This document shows positions 22,601 through 34,600 of a DNA stretch of 64,000 bases, piece by piece. The position numbers were made by a program, and so were the translations under genes. The notes under the pieces are model-generated. The model searched no databases. It saw nothing but the letters and a program-made list of their open reading frames with translations, and was not told the origin of the DNA. Positions within the stretch are counted from its first letter, which is position 1. Each line of letters opens with the position of its first letter. The stretch is from Scolanthus callimorphus (taxonomy: Eukaryota; Cnidaria; Anthozoa; Actiniaria; Edwardsiidae). The stretch is from the NCBI GenBank assembly GCA_033964015.1, contig CM066923.1, positions 2,542,001 through 2,606,000 on the forward strand, read 5' to 3'.

Positions 22601-25600
22601 AACACAGATCTATCTAACTGATCCCGGTACAGTAGATCACAAAGGATAGTTTATAAATACATCTCGGAATCTCGACCAAACATCAAATGCTCCCCGTTTT
22701 TTTATGTGTGTGAATAATCCCCAAGAACAACGTGGATATAGAAAGTTATAGGTCAATTTTGAAGACTATCGAGCTGCCACAAGTGGTGAAGTCTGATATC
22801 AAAGCTAATACAGTTATTTATTTATTCCTCTAGATTATAAGGGATTTGTTCGCCTCATTTGCAACGAGTCTTGCAAAATAGAGTACCACCATAGCTGCTG
22901 GAGGAAGTTCAAGAGCAACTATCAAGACAAGGGGGGAGATAAGGTTAGCTGTTCTTCACTGCACAGCTACTCATGGCTTGCTGATCAGTTTGTCACGCTT
23001 TACCTTGACAAGCCCTGTATGTTAGGCTTTGTAATTTCTTTACCAAACGTGTGCAAACCTTTATCAGGGTTTGAATCAATAGCTCCATTGTAACAATTCC
23101 TTACACACAGGGAAATATGACGTCTGAGTGAGTTTGATATTCCGTTACACCCCTCAAGTGGTAGATTGTCTTTATTTTCATTCGCAGAATCGTTACACCC
23201 CTCAAGTGGTAGATTGTATTTATTTTCATTCGCAGAATCGTTTCATTTCTCATTTGCAGGATTTCCTGGACGATGAGTGCATGACTCCGGATTGTGGAGC
23301 GCCAGTTGAGCAAATACAGATATTCAGCGATGCTGGACTAAAGACAGAGTTTAAATCTTCCCATAAAGCTGATACTAAGCCGACTAAACATGGGAAATCG
23401 AAAACGGCAAGGTACACTTACTACTATTACTAAAAATCTGCTAACCTCAGGCCTTTTAAAATATAACTGTATTAAATTTCAACTTTAATATATTGCCTTA
23501 GAAAGTCCACTTTTGGGTTTGTCTGATTTTCTGTCAAGAGGCATGAATTCCGCTGAGCTAATGTTAAACGCAAAGGACTTACTACCGCATTGGTTAGCTT
23601 GTAATAATGGTTTCCTGTACTGTTCCAAAGTTATACTCTAAAGAATGAATTTGTTATGATCACAGAAATTAAACAGTTCTGGGAATTTGTTTGCTCTCCT
23701 AGCTCCCATCATAAACCAACCAAGCAGGAAAGACATAAGAAGGAGAAAGAGGAGCAGAAGAGCGTGGACCATGACAGCAACCAAGATATAGAGGAAGACA
23801 GAAAGCTGGACGAGCAAGTACATATAGACATAACACCCAAATCTAAAGTCTCTAATCCACAAGGTTAGTCGGACTAAAATCATGAGAGTTGCGATATTGA
23901 ACTGCTTGATAATTGGTACCTTCCTCACTATGACATATTGTAAACTGAGAAACCAAACGAAAGTGAGAGTTGTTTCTAACCGTGTTCCTTCGCATACGAA
24001 ATAAGTGTGCCCTCCCATACGAATTGAGCTGCAAAATTCACGAGACTTACAATATTGAACTGCTTGATATTTGGTACCTTCCTCACTATGAAATATTGGA
24101 AAAGGTGAAACCAGAATGAATGTGAGAGTTGTTTCTAACGTGTTCCTTCCCATAAGAAATAAGTGTGCTCTCCCATACGAATAGAACTGCATTTGTCCTA
24201 CATTTGCTAGCATGCAGCGTACACTTTTTTCGGTTCAATCTGCAAAATGTGGGAAGAACTGGAATAGTCCATTAGTGTCTGGTATTCAGAGTGTTCCTTT
24301 TTTCACGTTTCAGTTGAAAACGAAGATAAGACTACAACGAAGCCCAAGGTATGTCTCTATGAATTTCTTTCCTGAAACTGTGTCTGTAACTAGTGTATGG
24401 AATGCTTTATTTGAGGACATTTCTCTTGTCGACAGAAATATGAGGCAAAGCCAGTCGGCGATGAGAACCAACAGAATGTAGCTAACCAGCAGACAGATAC
24501 CGGCGTTTATATACTGAAGAAAGACGAAGACAAACCAGAGGAACAGGTATTGCACTCGTTATTTTGGTCTTTCAAAGGAGATCAATCACCCTTGTGCTAA
24601 GTTAACTGGATGTCTGGTGTCAAACAATAAGGGTGGCGTGATGTCAGGAAGAGCGCCACTGAGAATTGTGCGATATCGCTTGCTTTGGCAAAAAGTGGCA
24701 TATAGATGGATCATCTTTATTTTCATACAGTAAATAAGAAGTTCTTTCCAAGAATGCGTGTCTTAGCTTGAAAGCAGACGTAAACTGCCCAAGAGCCTGC
24801 TTGTCTGACCTCAGAGAGCAGACTATTTCATATTTTTTTTATGCGATGAGAAAGTTTTCAAGCTTAGTGAATCAACAGGCGTCTGCTTTTATTATGCTAC
24901 AACTTGTTTTTATTGCCAGGTTACGGTGAAAGGAGTGAAAAGCAAGGGCAAGAAGAAGACCAAATCTAAGGTCGGTTTGCCAACGGGAAAATGATTTTGT
25001 AGTACCATTAACGGTCTCACCATCAACACGAAAGCAATAAGTAGCAACAATGAACATTTCTTCACGCCAAAGCATGTATGTTTGACGATAGAATTTGTTG
25101 TGTTGACCACAGAACACTCAAAGTCTTGACGAGTTCCTAAAGGATCTTGGCGGTTCTGAAACTGCGTCAGATGTGCCGTCTGCACCACTATATGGAGCTG
25201 GGTAAGGAGTTACACCCATTTTCAAAAAGGTTGCGTTCTGTGATCCATGTTACATACCACGCGGTGCACCATAGGAGCAAGGCCTATCCTACAAACTGCA
25301 AAATATTGTACATGAAACTCATATTTAGGTTTAGGGACGTATATGTTTATGTAATAGAGCTGTAACAGAGCACACTTTATTGTACCCTCGACAGGCAATT
25401 CCGTATACCACCGCCAGAATGGAATCAACATGAACTGGAAGCGCCTTTTGCCATCCCACCTGAGCTTCAGATGCAACATCAAGCGTTACATGCAGAATTC
25501 CATGGCGGGACGAATGCGGCCGCCTTCCCTCTTCTGAATCCGACTCAATCGTATGCACTCACCCCTGCACAACCTTCGCCATTAACCTACGCACCCATCC

Positions 25601-28600
25601 TCCCCCAACCCGACAACGACGCCACGCTAGATTATATACTATCGTAAGTGAAGCCTGCTGCTGTATTCTACTTTTCTAGAGTACAGTAAAAACCCGCATA
25701 TAATAACCTAGTGATTTAAGAACCTACGGTACTGGCTGAAATTCGGTATTTAAATACCCTGCTCAACGTGACAAAGAAAACAAGAAGCCTTGATGGTCAA
25801 AATTCTGGATTTCAACTGTAAGAAATATGATATTTCTTTTGTTCTGTATGTTTTTGTTTAGCAAGCAAGTCAAATATTTTGATCGGCTAAACATAATGGT
25901 GCTAAACTATTATGTAGTAGTAGCAGAGCTGGAAAAAATTTGTTTCACTTGACCTGACAATGTCCGATCAAACTCCTAGTGTGGTCGGACATATTTGCAA
26001 ATTGTCGGACATGTCAGAAAATTGGTCGGACATAAACTATAATAACTTATAATAATAACTATAATAATAACTCCGGGCTCTAATGAACAATTTTGGTGGG
26101 CTCTAATGTTCTTAGAAATATTCCAGTTATACTTAGAATATCCCAATATTTTCTTAGAATGTTCCGAGAAATCCTCTCTGCTCACGGCCCATTGGATGTG
26201 ACAGATGTCCTACTCTTGGAACCTGTTAACTACCTGCCGGAGTCATATCAGAAAGCCATCCATGATGCTGGAGGACTCAAGCAGTTGTTCTCATTGTGCG
26301 GCCAATTTGTTGTTCAAGGCAATATAGTTATGCTTCCTGAAGATAACGAATTCCAAGAAATAATTAAAAAGGTCAACCCCGCTCTTGTTCTTGATGGGAT
26401 CAAGAGATCACGGAATTATGGAATTGATCCCATTACATCGGTGCCAGACCAACATTTTCCGGGACAGAAAGAGACTGAAAGTGAGGAAAATGTTTCGGGA
26501 CACCTGAAGACGTCACCTCTTAATCCGACCTCAAAGGAGTTCTACCCGCGAAATGTGTCGTCAATTGATAATGAACTACTTGGCAGCTTACTCCGTAATG
26601 CGACCGTCGAGGATGGTACTTTGGGAGATACTTCCAGCTTGCCTAAAGAGGACTTGAATAGGGCAACTCAGCCGAATGTTTCCAGCAGCGAGAGCGAGGT
26701 AGTAAACAAATTTACGGAACGAGCTATTGATCGGTTTTCTGATATTTATAATAATGTCACTATATCTGATAACGTGGAAACGAACAAATCTTATATTCTT
26801 CCAAAGGAAGATGTTGTGGAATCTCTGACTTTGTCGTCTCCTAGCGATCGTTCCTCGGAAATTAAAAACAATCAAAGCGATTCCACAAATTCGCCGGATT
26901 CTGCGAAGAAGAGTCAAAAAAGTTCTGGAAGCGAAAGCCAAGTTCTCAGTCCTCCACATCCGACGAGGTTGGCGATTAATGGGACCGAATCCGTTGTTGG
27001 GATAAAATCTAAAGGAGTCCAAACACAACCACAGGTTAAAGCGAAAGGAATAATGACTGATCCCATAGCGGAACCGTTTAAGTCGGAATACATGAAGGTT
27101 TTGCAAGAAAAAGAGGAACTTGCACGCAAGTTCCAGGAGATTCAGGATAAGCTGAATATTTTACAAGCCAAACACGCACAGGAGGTGGACAAAATGAAGA
27201 AAAAGTTCGCCGAATATCAACAAGAAAAGGAGGTGAGTTTTCTGTTTTGAGGAGCAGTAAATCCAGTAGGCTTATTTCTCAGACTGTGTAGATGAATTTG
27301 AATAAAATGCCTTTGGCTCTTGTTCATTATCTACTCTTCTACTCTCCGCTATAGAAAAAGAAAGAACGGACAAACTAAAAATAAAGTGAAAATTTATTCA
27401 TCTCTGTTTCATGATTTCATTTGTGCAGTGTATTAAAATGGGACAGATTTTGCTATTGGATTTTTTAACAAGTGTAGCGGCTACTAATCGTGGCGATTTT
27501 AATGAGCTTGATTGACATCACGATTGCCTGGATTCCATATTATCAGTCGCATGAATCGCCCACGATTACAGGAACTGTGCGCATGTGATCGTCCCGATCA
27601 CCTCAGATGACGCGTGGGACAATTAGATCCATTGTTTAACGCTCCAATGAGACTTGGAAACAATTTTATGGAAATCGGGCTTATATAATGTATATATTTT
27701 TTAGATTCATCTCACTCAAATGCTCGTTCAAGTTTGGCTTTTTCTCGAACAGAATCTCTTATCGTTTTCTGGAAGCCCTTATGGTGTACCCTGGAAGCCC
27801 TTCTAGACTAAAGGCTTTGTCTTTATAATTCCGTAAAATAAATAAATGAAATGAATACAATAAAAAGTACATCTCAGCTTCAATATTTTGAAAGGTAATT
27901 GCATAGGATTTGTGTCACTTGCATGTTGTACTCCATTCAGAATATCTTTTTTTTCTTCTTAGAAACTTTCTAAAGAAGTCCAGAGCGCCAAGCAAGGTGT
28001 AAAACAAGAGCTGGGAAAACTGCGCGATGACTTTGAAGAAAACAAGAAACTGGCGCAGTCTTTAGAGGAGCGCTTCAAAACGGAAGAGGATAGATACAAG
28101 ACCACTATCAAGGGCCTGCAAGAGGAGCTTGCGGCCGCGACAACAGAACTCGCATCAGAAAAGTATGCTACAAAAGTTACTACAGGGCTCGAAATTAAGA
28201 ATACAACGTTTTACGCATAGCACCAACATTTAAGGTGTATTCCATGAAATTCTTGGCGCAGTTGAATTACTAGAAAGTGTAGAAATGTTTTATTTGTAGG
28301 CATAATTTGCCTAAATGAAAAGTCGCAATTTAGGCTTAGATCTCCATTTCAAGTCTCTCCATAGGTCCAATGTTTCCATTTTCTCTAAGATGTTTTTATT
28401 CGCTTCTCAGGGCAAAGTCCAATACTGAAAACAGCCAAAGAGATGAGGCGGCCAAGAAGATAACGAGCCAGAAACAACAACAGGAATCCAGGGCGCAAGA
28501 TGCGGAGGTCTGTTCCTTTGATTTCGTTGTTATTGCTGCTAGGTGTTGTTGTTGCTGCTGCCGTTGTTGTTGTTACCATTGTTGTTACTGTTGTTGATAC

Positions 28601-31600
28601 TTTGTTGTTGTTGCCATTGTTGTTGCTTTTGGTGCTGTCGAAGTTGTTGCTGTTGTGGCTGCCGCTGTTGTTGATGCTGTTGTTGATACTTTGTTGTTGT
28701 TGTTGCTTTTGCTGCTGTCGAAGTTGTTGCTTTTGTGGCTGCCGCTGTTGATGCTTTGTTGTTGCCATTGTTGTTGCTTTTGCTGCTGTCGAAGTTGTTG
28801 CTGTTGTGGCTACCGCTGTTGTTGATGGTTTTTTGTCGCTGTTGATGCTTTGTTGTTGCTGCTGGTGACACTGTTGTCACTGTTGAGGTTGCTAATGATG
28901 TCGCTATTGAGGTTGCTAGTGACTGTTGTTGTTGTTCTGTTGTTGGTTTTTCTGCTGCTGCTGTTATTTGCTGCTATTGCTGTTGTTGTTGTCGCCGTTG
29001 TTGATGGTTCTGCAGGCATTTTCTGTTGTTCACGCTGCCATGTTGCCGCCGTCGTTGTTGCATATGTTGTCCCTGTAGGCTTTTTCGTGTTTCTTGTTTT
29101 ATTTTTGCTGTTCTGTTGTTCGCACTGCCATTTTGCTGTCGTCGTTGTTGCTTGTGCTACTGATAGCTGTGCTTTCCTTGTTGGTGATTTTCCACAAACG
29201 ATTATCCTTTAACCTTGGTGATACAAATATTTCTGACATCATTAAATCCGTACAACTGTTTTTAGATAAAATTATTAGAGCTGCGTCGTGACGTGGGGTT
29301 GCGCTTTTTGGAGCGTGCATTCCAAGAGGCGCACATAACAGTCAACAATCTAATTGCTGCTTGTAAAACCAGGTGAGAACACTTCGGCTTTTGATTCCTA
29401 TTATTAGAGCGAATTTCATATGACTGTAGTGAAACCAATCTCAAAGTAATTACACCAATTTTGAATAAAACGTATAGAGGAATTGCGAATTACTCACGAC
29501 AGTCATCTGAAATCCACTCTATCTTACTGCTTCTGAAACTGGCTTTGTTTTTCCGCGAAGCCTTCAGATCCGATTTCCGCCCCTCAAACACTTTGAGCCA
29601 ATCAGGTTCTTGCCCTGTTTTACCTAGTGCACTCGCCTGGCTTCCCTCGGTTTGGGGGGCGCGACAAAAATCCCCAAATAAATTGGTAAAACGAAAACGC
29701 AGATTGCCATGTAACGGGTTTATAGCTTTAAGACAGAATATTTTAGAGATTCGAGCAATGCTTGGCCAAAAATATTGTTACTAAAAAGTTACTAAAAAGT
29801 TTGATACCATTGCCTTTACTTTGATATGATTTTCAAGGTTCCCATGAAAGAAATAAGCAGTGGTAGTCCCGCCAAAAAAATTCTCACGGAGACCCGAGAA
29901 ACTAAATTTCAAAGTTTTCTAAAATAATGCAACATTTGTGTGAACTTTGAATTTTATTTTCTCAGGTTCCCATGAGAATTGTTTGGCCGGACGATCACAG
30001 CTGATCACTTATTCATACCTTTCAAAAATACCAAAACCGAATCAAAAGATTTCATACTTTTCAGTAACAATATTTTTGATCGCTTCTTGTTCATATTGCT
30101 CAAAGTTCTAAAACAATCTGTCTTAAATCGATTTTAATGGACACAAATCTTTCGAAAGCTGATTCGTTGGTTTGCTAACACTGCAAGAAAAAAGTATGTA
30201 TTGATGACAAATGAAGCAAAGTCCCTTAAAGTGGGGCTACGACGAAAATTGAACGAGCTTATTTGGCAAAATTTCTGCCGTAAACAACTCTTAAGACATT
30301 TTGCTACGTAACTTGAGCAGATCGCGAAAGAAAATATTTAACGTTGAAGTTCGCGCTTTTTGCTAGGCCGATGTTCCAGCGATTTATGCATATTAATCAG
30401 TTCAGAGAAGAACTGTGACGTCACAGGCGTAACTCGCGAATGTGCTTTACATGATTTAGTGCAGAAGTACGAAGAAACAGAGTTGATAAATGACAAATTG
30501 TTCTTGTTGTTTAGCAAATCAGGTAGTTTAAACACACCAGAACGAACAACAATGAGATTCTACTGCGATGTAGTCGAACGAGCGGGTTTCTATCGCACGT
30601 GAAAAGAAGACTGAGCCGAATATTTCCATTCACATTCCCAACAAGCGCTACCTGTCGTTGCTGTGTTGATGTAAAAGACAACAACAAGAGTTGCAAGTTG
30701 CTATTATTTCCCGTGATAGATTATTTTCAAAATATATAGAGCCCGGGAGTCGGTAAGAAAAGTGCGAATGATGAGTTGAAGGACTTCAAGAACATTTGTA
30801 TCGATTTATTGGATACTGTTTGCAAATGTTTTACGGCGTGTTGTTACGCCATGTTGCTACAGGTTAGTGAAAAGGCTTTTGCTCCTTTAGCTCGGGGATC
30901 AAAGTCATTCTGTATAATTTTTTGATGGAGCAAAAAGATTAAAGCTAAACGTGAGCTGCTCTTATTTACGGTCTAAGAGCTGAACTGTTCATTAATGAAC
31001 AGTTTGAACTTTGCGTTTGCTCGAGTTGTTTGCGTTTGTGATTATCAAATACAGTAAAAACCCGCGTGTAAGGACCTACATTTTTCAAAGTTTGCCAAAA
31101 CAGGTTCTTATATTTTGCGGTATTGGCAGTTTAGGGTTTCCAAGTAGGTTCTTAATTTCTACGAGGAAACATGGTTGCTGATTACCAGAAATAGGATAAA
31201 ATATGGTTTGCCCTTCATTAAAAGCATTTTATTCACATCAATATTGGCAAAAGTCCAAGAGAACTGACAAATAAAATGTGTGGTTCCAGAAATTATCCAA
31301 TCCCCCTACGGAAGGGATAGGAAATTCGGGAGGGGTAGGGGGTCAATTTACCTGATCTTTTCCATTACAAATACTGTATTTTTCTTTGGAAATTCCAAAG
31401 GGGTGGAGGGGTCACTTTTCAACACCCTTCCGTGGAGGGGGAGTATGGATATTTTTTGGAACCACACAATAACACAAAAAAGGAAAAGATAAAAATGCAA
31501 AAAAGTAATTTACATTGCATACATGAAAATGTAACTGTAACCCCACATCATAAAAACCTGTTTGACCTTGAATGGCTAAAAAGGTAATAATATATTTTTT

Positions 31601-34600
31601 GGAGCATTAAAATAGAAAATTTCTGCCAACAGGTTCTTAAATCCTTTGGTTCATACAAGCAGGTTTTTTTACTGTACTGTTAGTTGATCATATCCTGCTT
31701 GATGAAAGAAAATATTGGCTTTGACCACATGATGAATTGCTGCATCATTGAAACAGACCTTATCATTCTCTTGGAATGCAAATCAGATGCTAATGCATTT
31801 TGATGTATCTATCAGCTCTGTTGAAACAAAGGATGTTGATCAACTGTAAAATGGAGTATTTGACTGCATTTTCTTTCTACCAAGGTATTTTTAAATTTTG
31901 TAGCTGCTGTAGAGGTGCTGGACCATTCAGAGCTCTAAGAGACCAGACCCAAGTCTCTTCACCCCTAAAATATTTGACAATCCTGACCAAAAATATTGAT
32001 TCCTGTCCCCCAGGGGTGGAATTTATAGAAGGGTGGGGCTCAGGGCAGGGGGTGTATCTCAACATTTCCCAATAAACATGTTATATTTGGACTACTTTTT
32101 GTTGGCTTGCATTTGCATTCTAATTTCCCTGTTGCCACAAGTTAGAACATGGCTTAGAACATGGTTTTCAATGAAACTGGCAGGGAGTTTGTGGAATTGC
32201 AAGGGATTTTACGAGAGCTAGAAGGGTTTTCACTGGAACTTCAAGGATCTATCATAAATGTCTTCTCCAGAAGTTGTGTGAACACTGGAAAAACAACTGG
32301 CACAGCTGTTTTGGAAATAGAATTCAAGAATTTGAGAATCCATGGAGGTGGATAATTATAGTAATGACGCCAGGGACATCAACTCTGCTGGTTTTGCTAA
32401 AGTCTCAAGATTTTTCACTCCTGTCTCCAACAGCAAAATTTCCCTGAACTGCCATATATTTACTATATATTTCTCCCAGTTTTCTTTCTTGGAAATCTCC
32501 CATTAACATTTGTATCTTGTCTGAAGACCTGTGGTAGGCTTGACATCTAGTAGTACTAATGAACAGAAAAATCATTTTGTCTCCTTGTAAGCTAAAAATC
32601 TTTTATTTAGAACATTAGATAATTAAGTTTTTAATGTTTTTTTGTTGCTCAGCTGTGGCTGTGCTGCTCTGTTGCAATTTGTTCCCATGCATTTAGACAA
32701 GTTTGTCAAATAAAACTGTATTTGAATGCTTCAAAGGACTTAAATAATTTCATTCTCAGAAAAGTAGCAAATTTTAAAAACAAAGCGAAGCATTTGGTTT
32801 ATGCAGGATATGTGTAAGTACTTTGCACTAGTCAAGTAAACCCTACCCGTTCACCACAACCCACTGACCTACGACAGACTTTAAACTTGATCTATATTTA
32901 TAAGAATGCGCAGAAAACTCCAGATTTATGCTTTTTATATTTGCCCTTGAGACTATAGTTTCTTCGAACTTATCGTTGGAAAAACACGAATGTAAGTTGA
33001 CATTTTACGCGGAGGCAGTTCTTGAACGTTACGAAGCTTGAATTTAGTACTTAAACCTAGAATTTCGCATCTATCCATCCAACAAATCCTATTAAGTTAC
33101 TTTTTATTTTGGTTTAGAATACAAACTTTTCTTGGCGTGCATCTCGGCTACATGGAATGTCTTTGATTCATATCGCGCTCCCGATCTGAGAATTGAACTT
33201 ACACGCTTCCTTCTTGCTCTCTTTCTGTCGTTTGCGTTTCTCTCACTGATGGACTTGGTTTTGATTTATCAGGTACCATAACCATATTTGATTTTGACAG
33301 CTGCGCCTTAATTTCATACTTGACACCTAGATTAGTCAGACATCCTTGTGAAACATTTATATGCGAAGTGAGCAGAGGATTTCACACTACGATCGAACCT
33401 TTTTCTGTGTAGCGCATCGAAGACATGTTCGATTTCAATTATTTTGGTGCGTGAAGCTTATATGAGTTGAAATTCCACGTTTTCTGTTAGCAATAATGGT
33501 GAAGTACTTTTAAACACAACATTTCCTGCAAATACATCCCCATTTCTTCACTTTTTCTTTCACAATGTGCCGTCACAACTACTGTTGTGACTTTGAGCTT
33601 TGTTTCGAGTTACGCCTGTGACGTCACACCCCGCGGACTTTGGCCGACGCCGCTGGAACGCCGGCCCAGTGCAAAATGGCGCGATATTCGAAATTTAGAG
33701 CTCAAAAAGTCATTGCTTATTGTGAAAAAATTGGAAAACAAGTGCAGGTATTTGTCATTTAGGTTATTAACAAGTGATTTATCAGAAAAGAGCGATGGAA
33801 ACAATTAGATCGTAGCCCCACTTTAACTTTAAATGATTTTGTCTTTTTAGAAATCCAACTTTCCAAGCAGCAAAGTTTGACGAGTTAATCAACTCATGGA
33901 GGGTGTACGCCAGTGACACACACAATAAGATTGTACAGTGCAAGGTAAACAAAAAATAATAATAAAATATTTCATATATTTCCCGACATCAGAAATTAGT
34001 TAATAAAAATGCAAGTACCCGAATATTTCACTTTTGAAAAGGCACCCTACTGTTTCCCCAGGGAAGAGTTTTGTAAAAATGCGAATTTCAGGTTTTGCTA
34101 CCTTTTTGTCATCGGATCTAGAGGAAGCATCCTTTTCCATCGACTTATTTATTAAATTTAGTGCGATATTCTCGAATTTGGTTAATCAAGTATACAATTT
34201 TGTTTGTAGATAGTTATTTCGAGATTTCTACACGTAATTGGAATTCTAATATCGATTAGTAAAATCACACTCACACACTATCACGAATCCTGCATTCTGA
34301 TTGGCTCAAAACTCACTGTCTATTGAGTCATAGATAGTGAGTTTTGAAAAGGCCGGCGTTTTGAAGAAAAACAAACATTTTTCTTCAAATAAAAAGTTTC
34401 ATTATTCGAAAGTAGTGTCGTCGAAGACTCCTCGTCAACTATCAGCTCATGGAAATCTCGAGCTCGTAATCTAATTGTTAAATATAAATGACCAGTTGTT
34501 TGTTTTGCCTTTATCAGAGCACATTTGATGGCCAGATCCAAGAACTTCAAAATGGACGAACACTGTCAGCTCTAACTCAGCTTCCTATTCCTGGCCCCGC

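Larger units (their letters stand above)
30230..33822. mobile_element. 3.6-kb TTAA-flanked element in intron 36
   Basis: The ends are inverted copies AGTGGGGCTACGA, each bordered by TTAA (30226-30229 and 33823-33826), the target duplication typical of piggyBac-type elements. Subterminal inverted similarity continues at intervals, including a match of about 22 bases containing GTGACGTCACAGGCGTAACT. No transposase-length ORF is present, so it is non-autonomous. Its right end is only 28 bases before exon 37 (33851) of the TTC3-like gene. Confidence 0.82.

Noticed and set aside
23638..24213. 191-codon minus-strand ORF with hydrophobic stretches
   Set aside because: It overlaps TTC3-like exon 27 antisense, and the rest is intronic repeat (two copies of a GTGTGCCCTCCCATACGAAT-like unit).
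26588..27106. 172-codon minus-strand ORF
   Set aside because: It is a shadow opposite the large coding exon 33 of the TTC3-like gene.
28385..29019. Gln/Asn/Thr-rich ORFs on the minus strand, prion-like in composition
   Set aside because: They are translations of the imperfect GTT-rich tract inside an intron, in overlapping frames and without any flanking domain.
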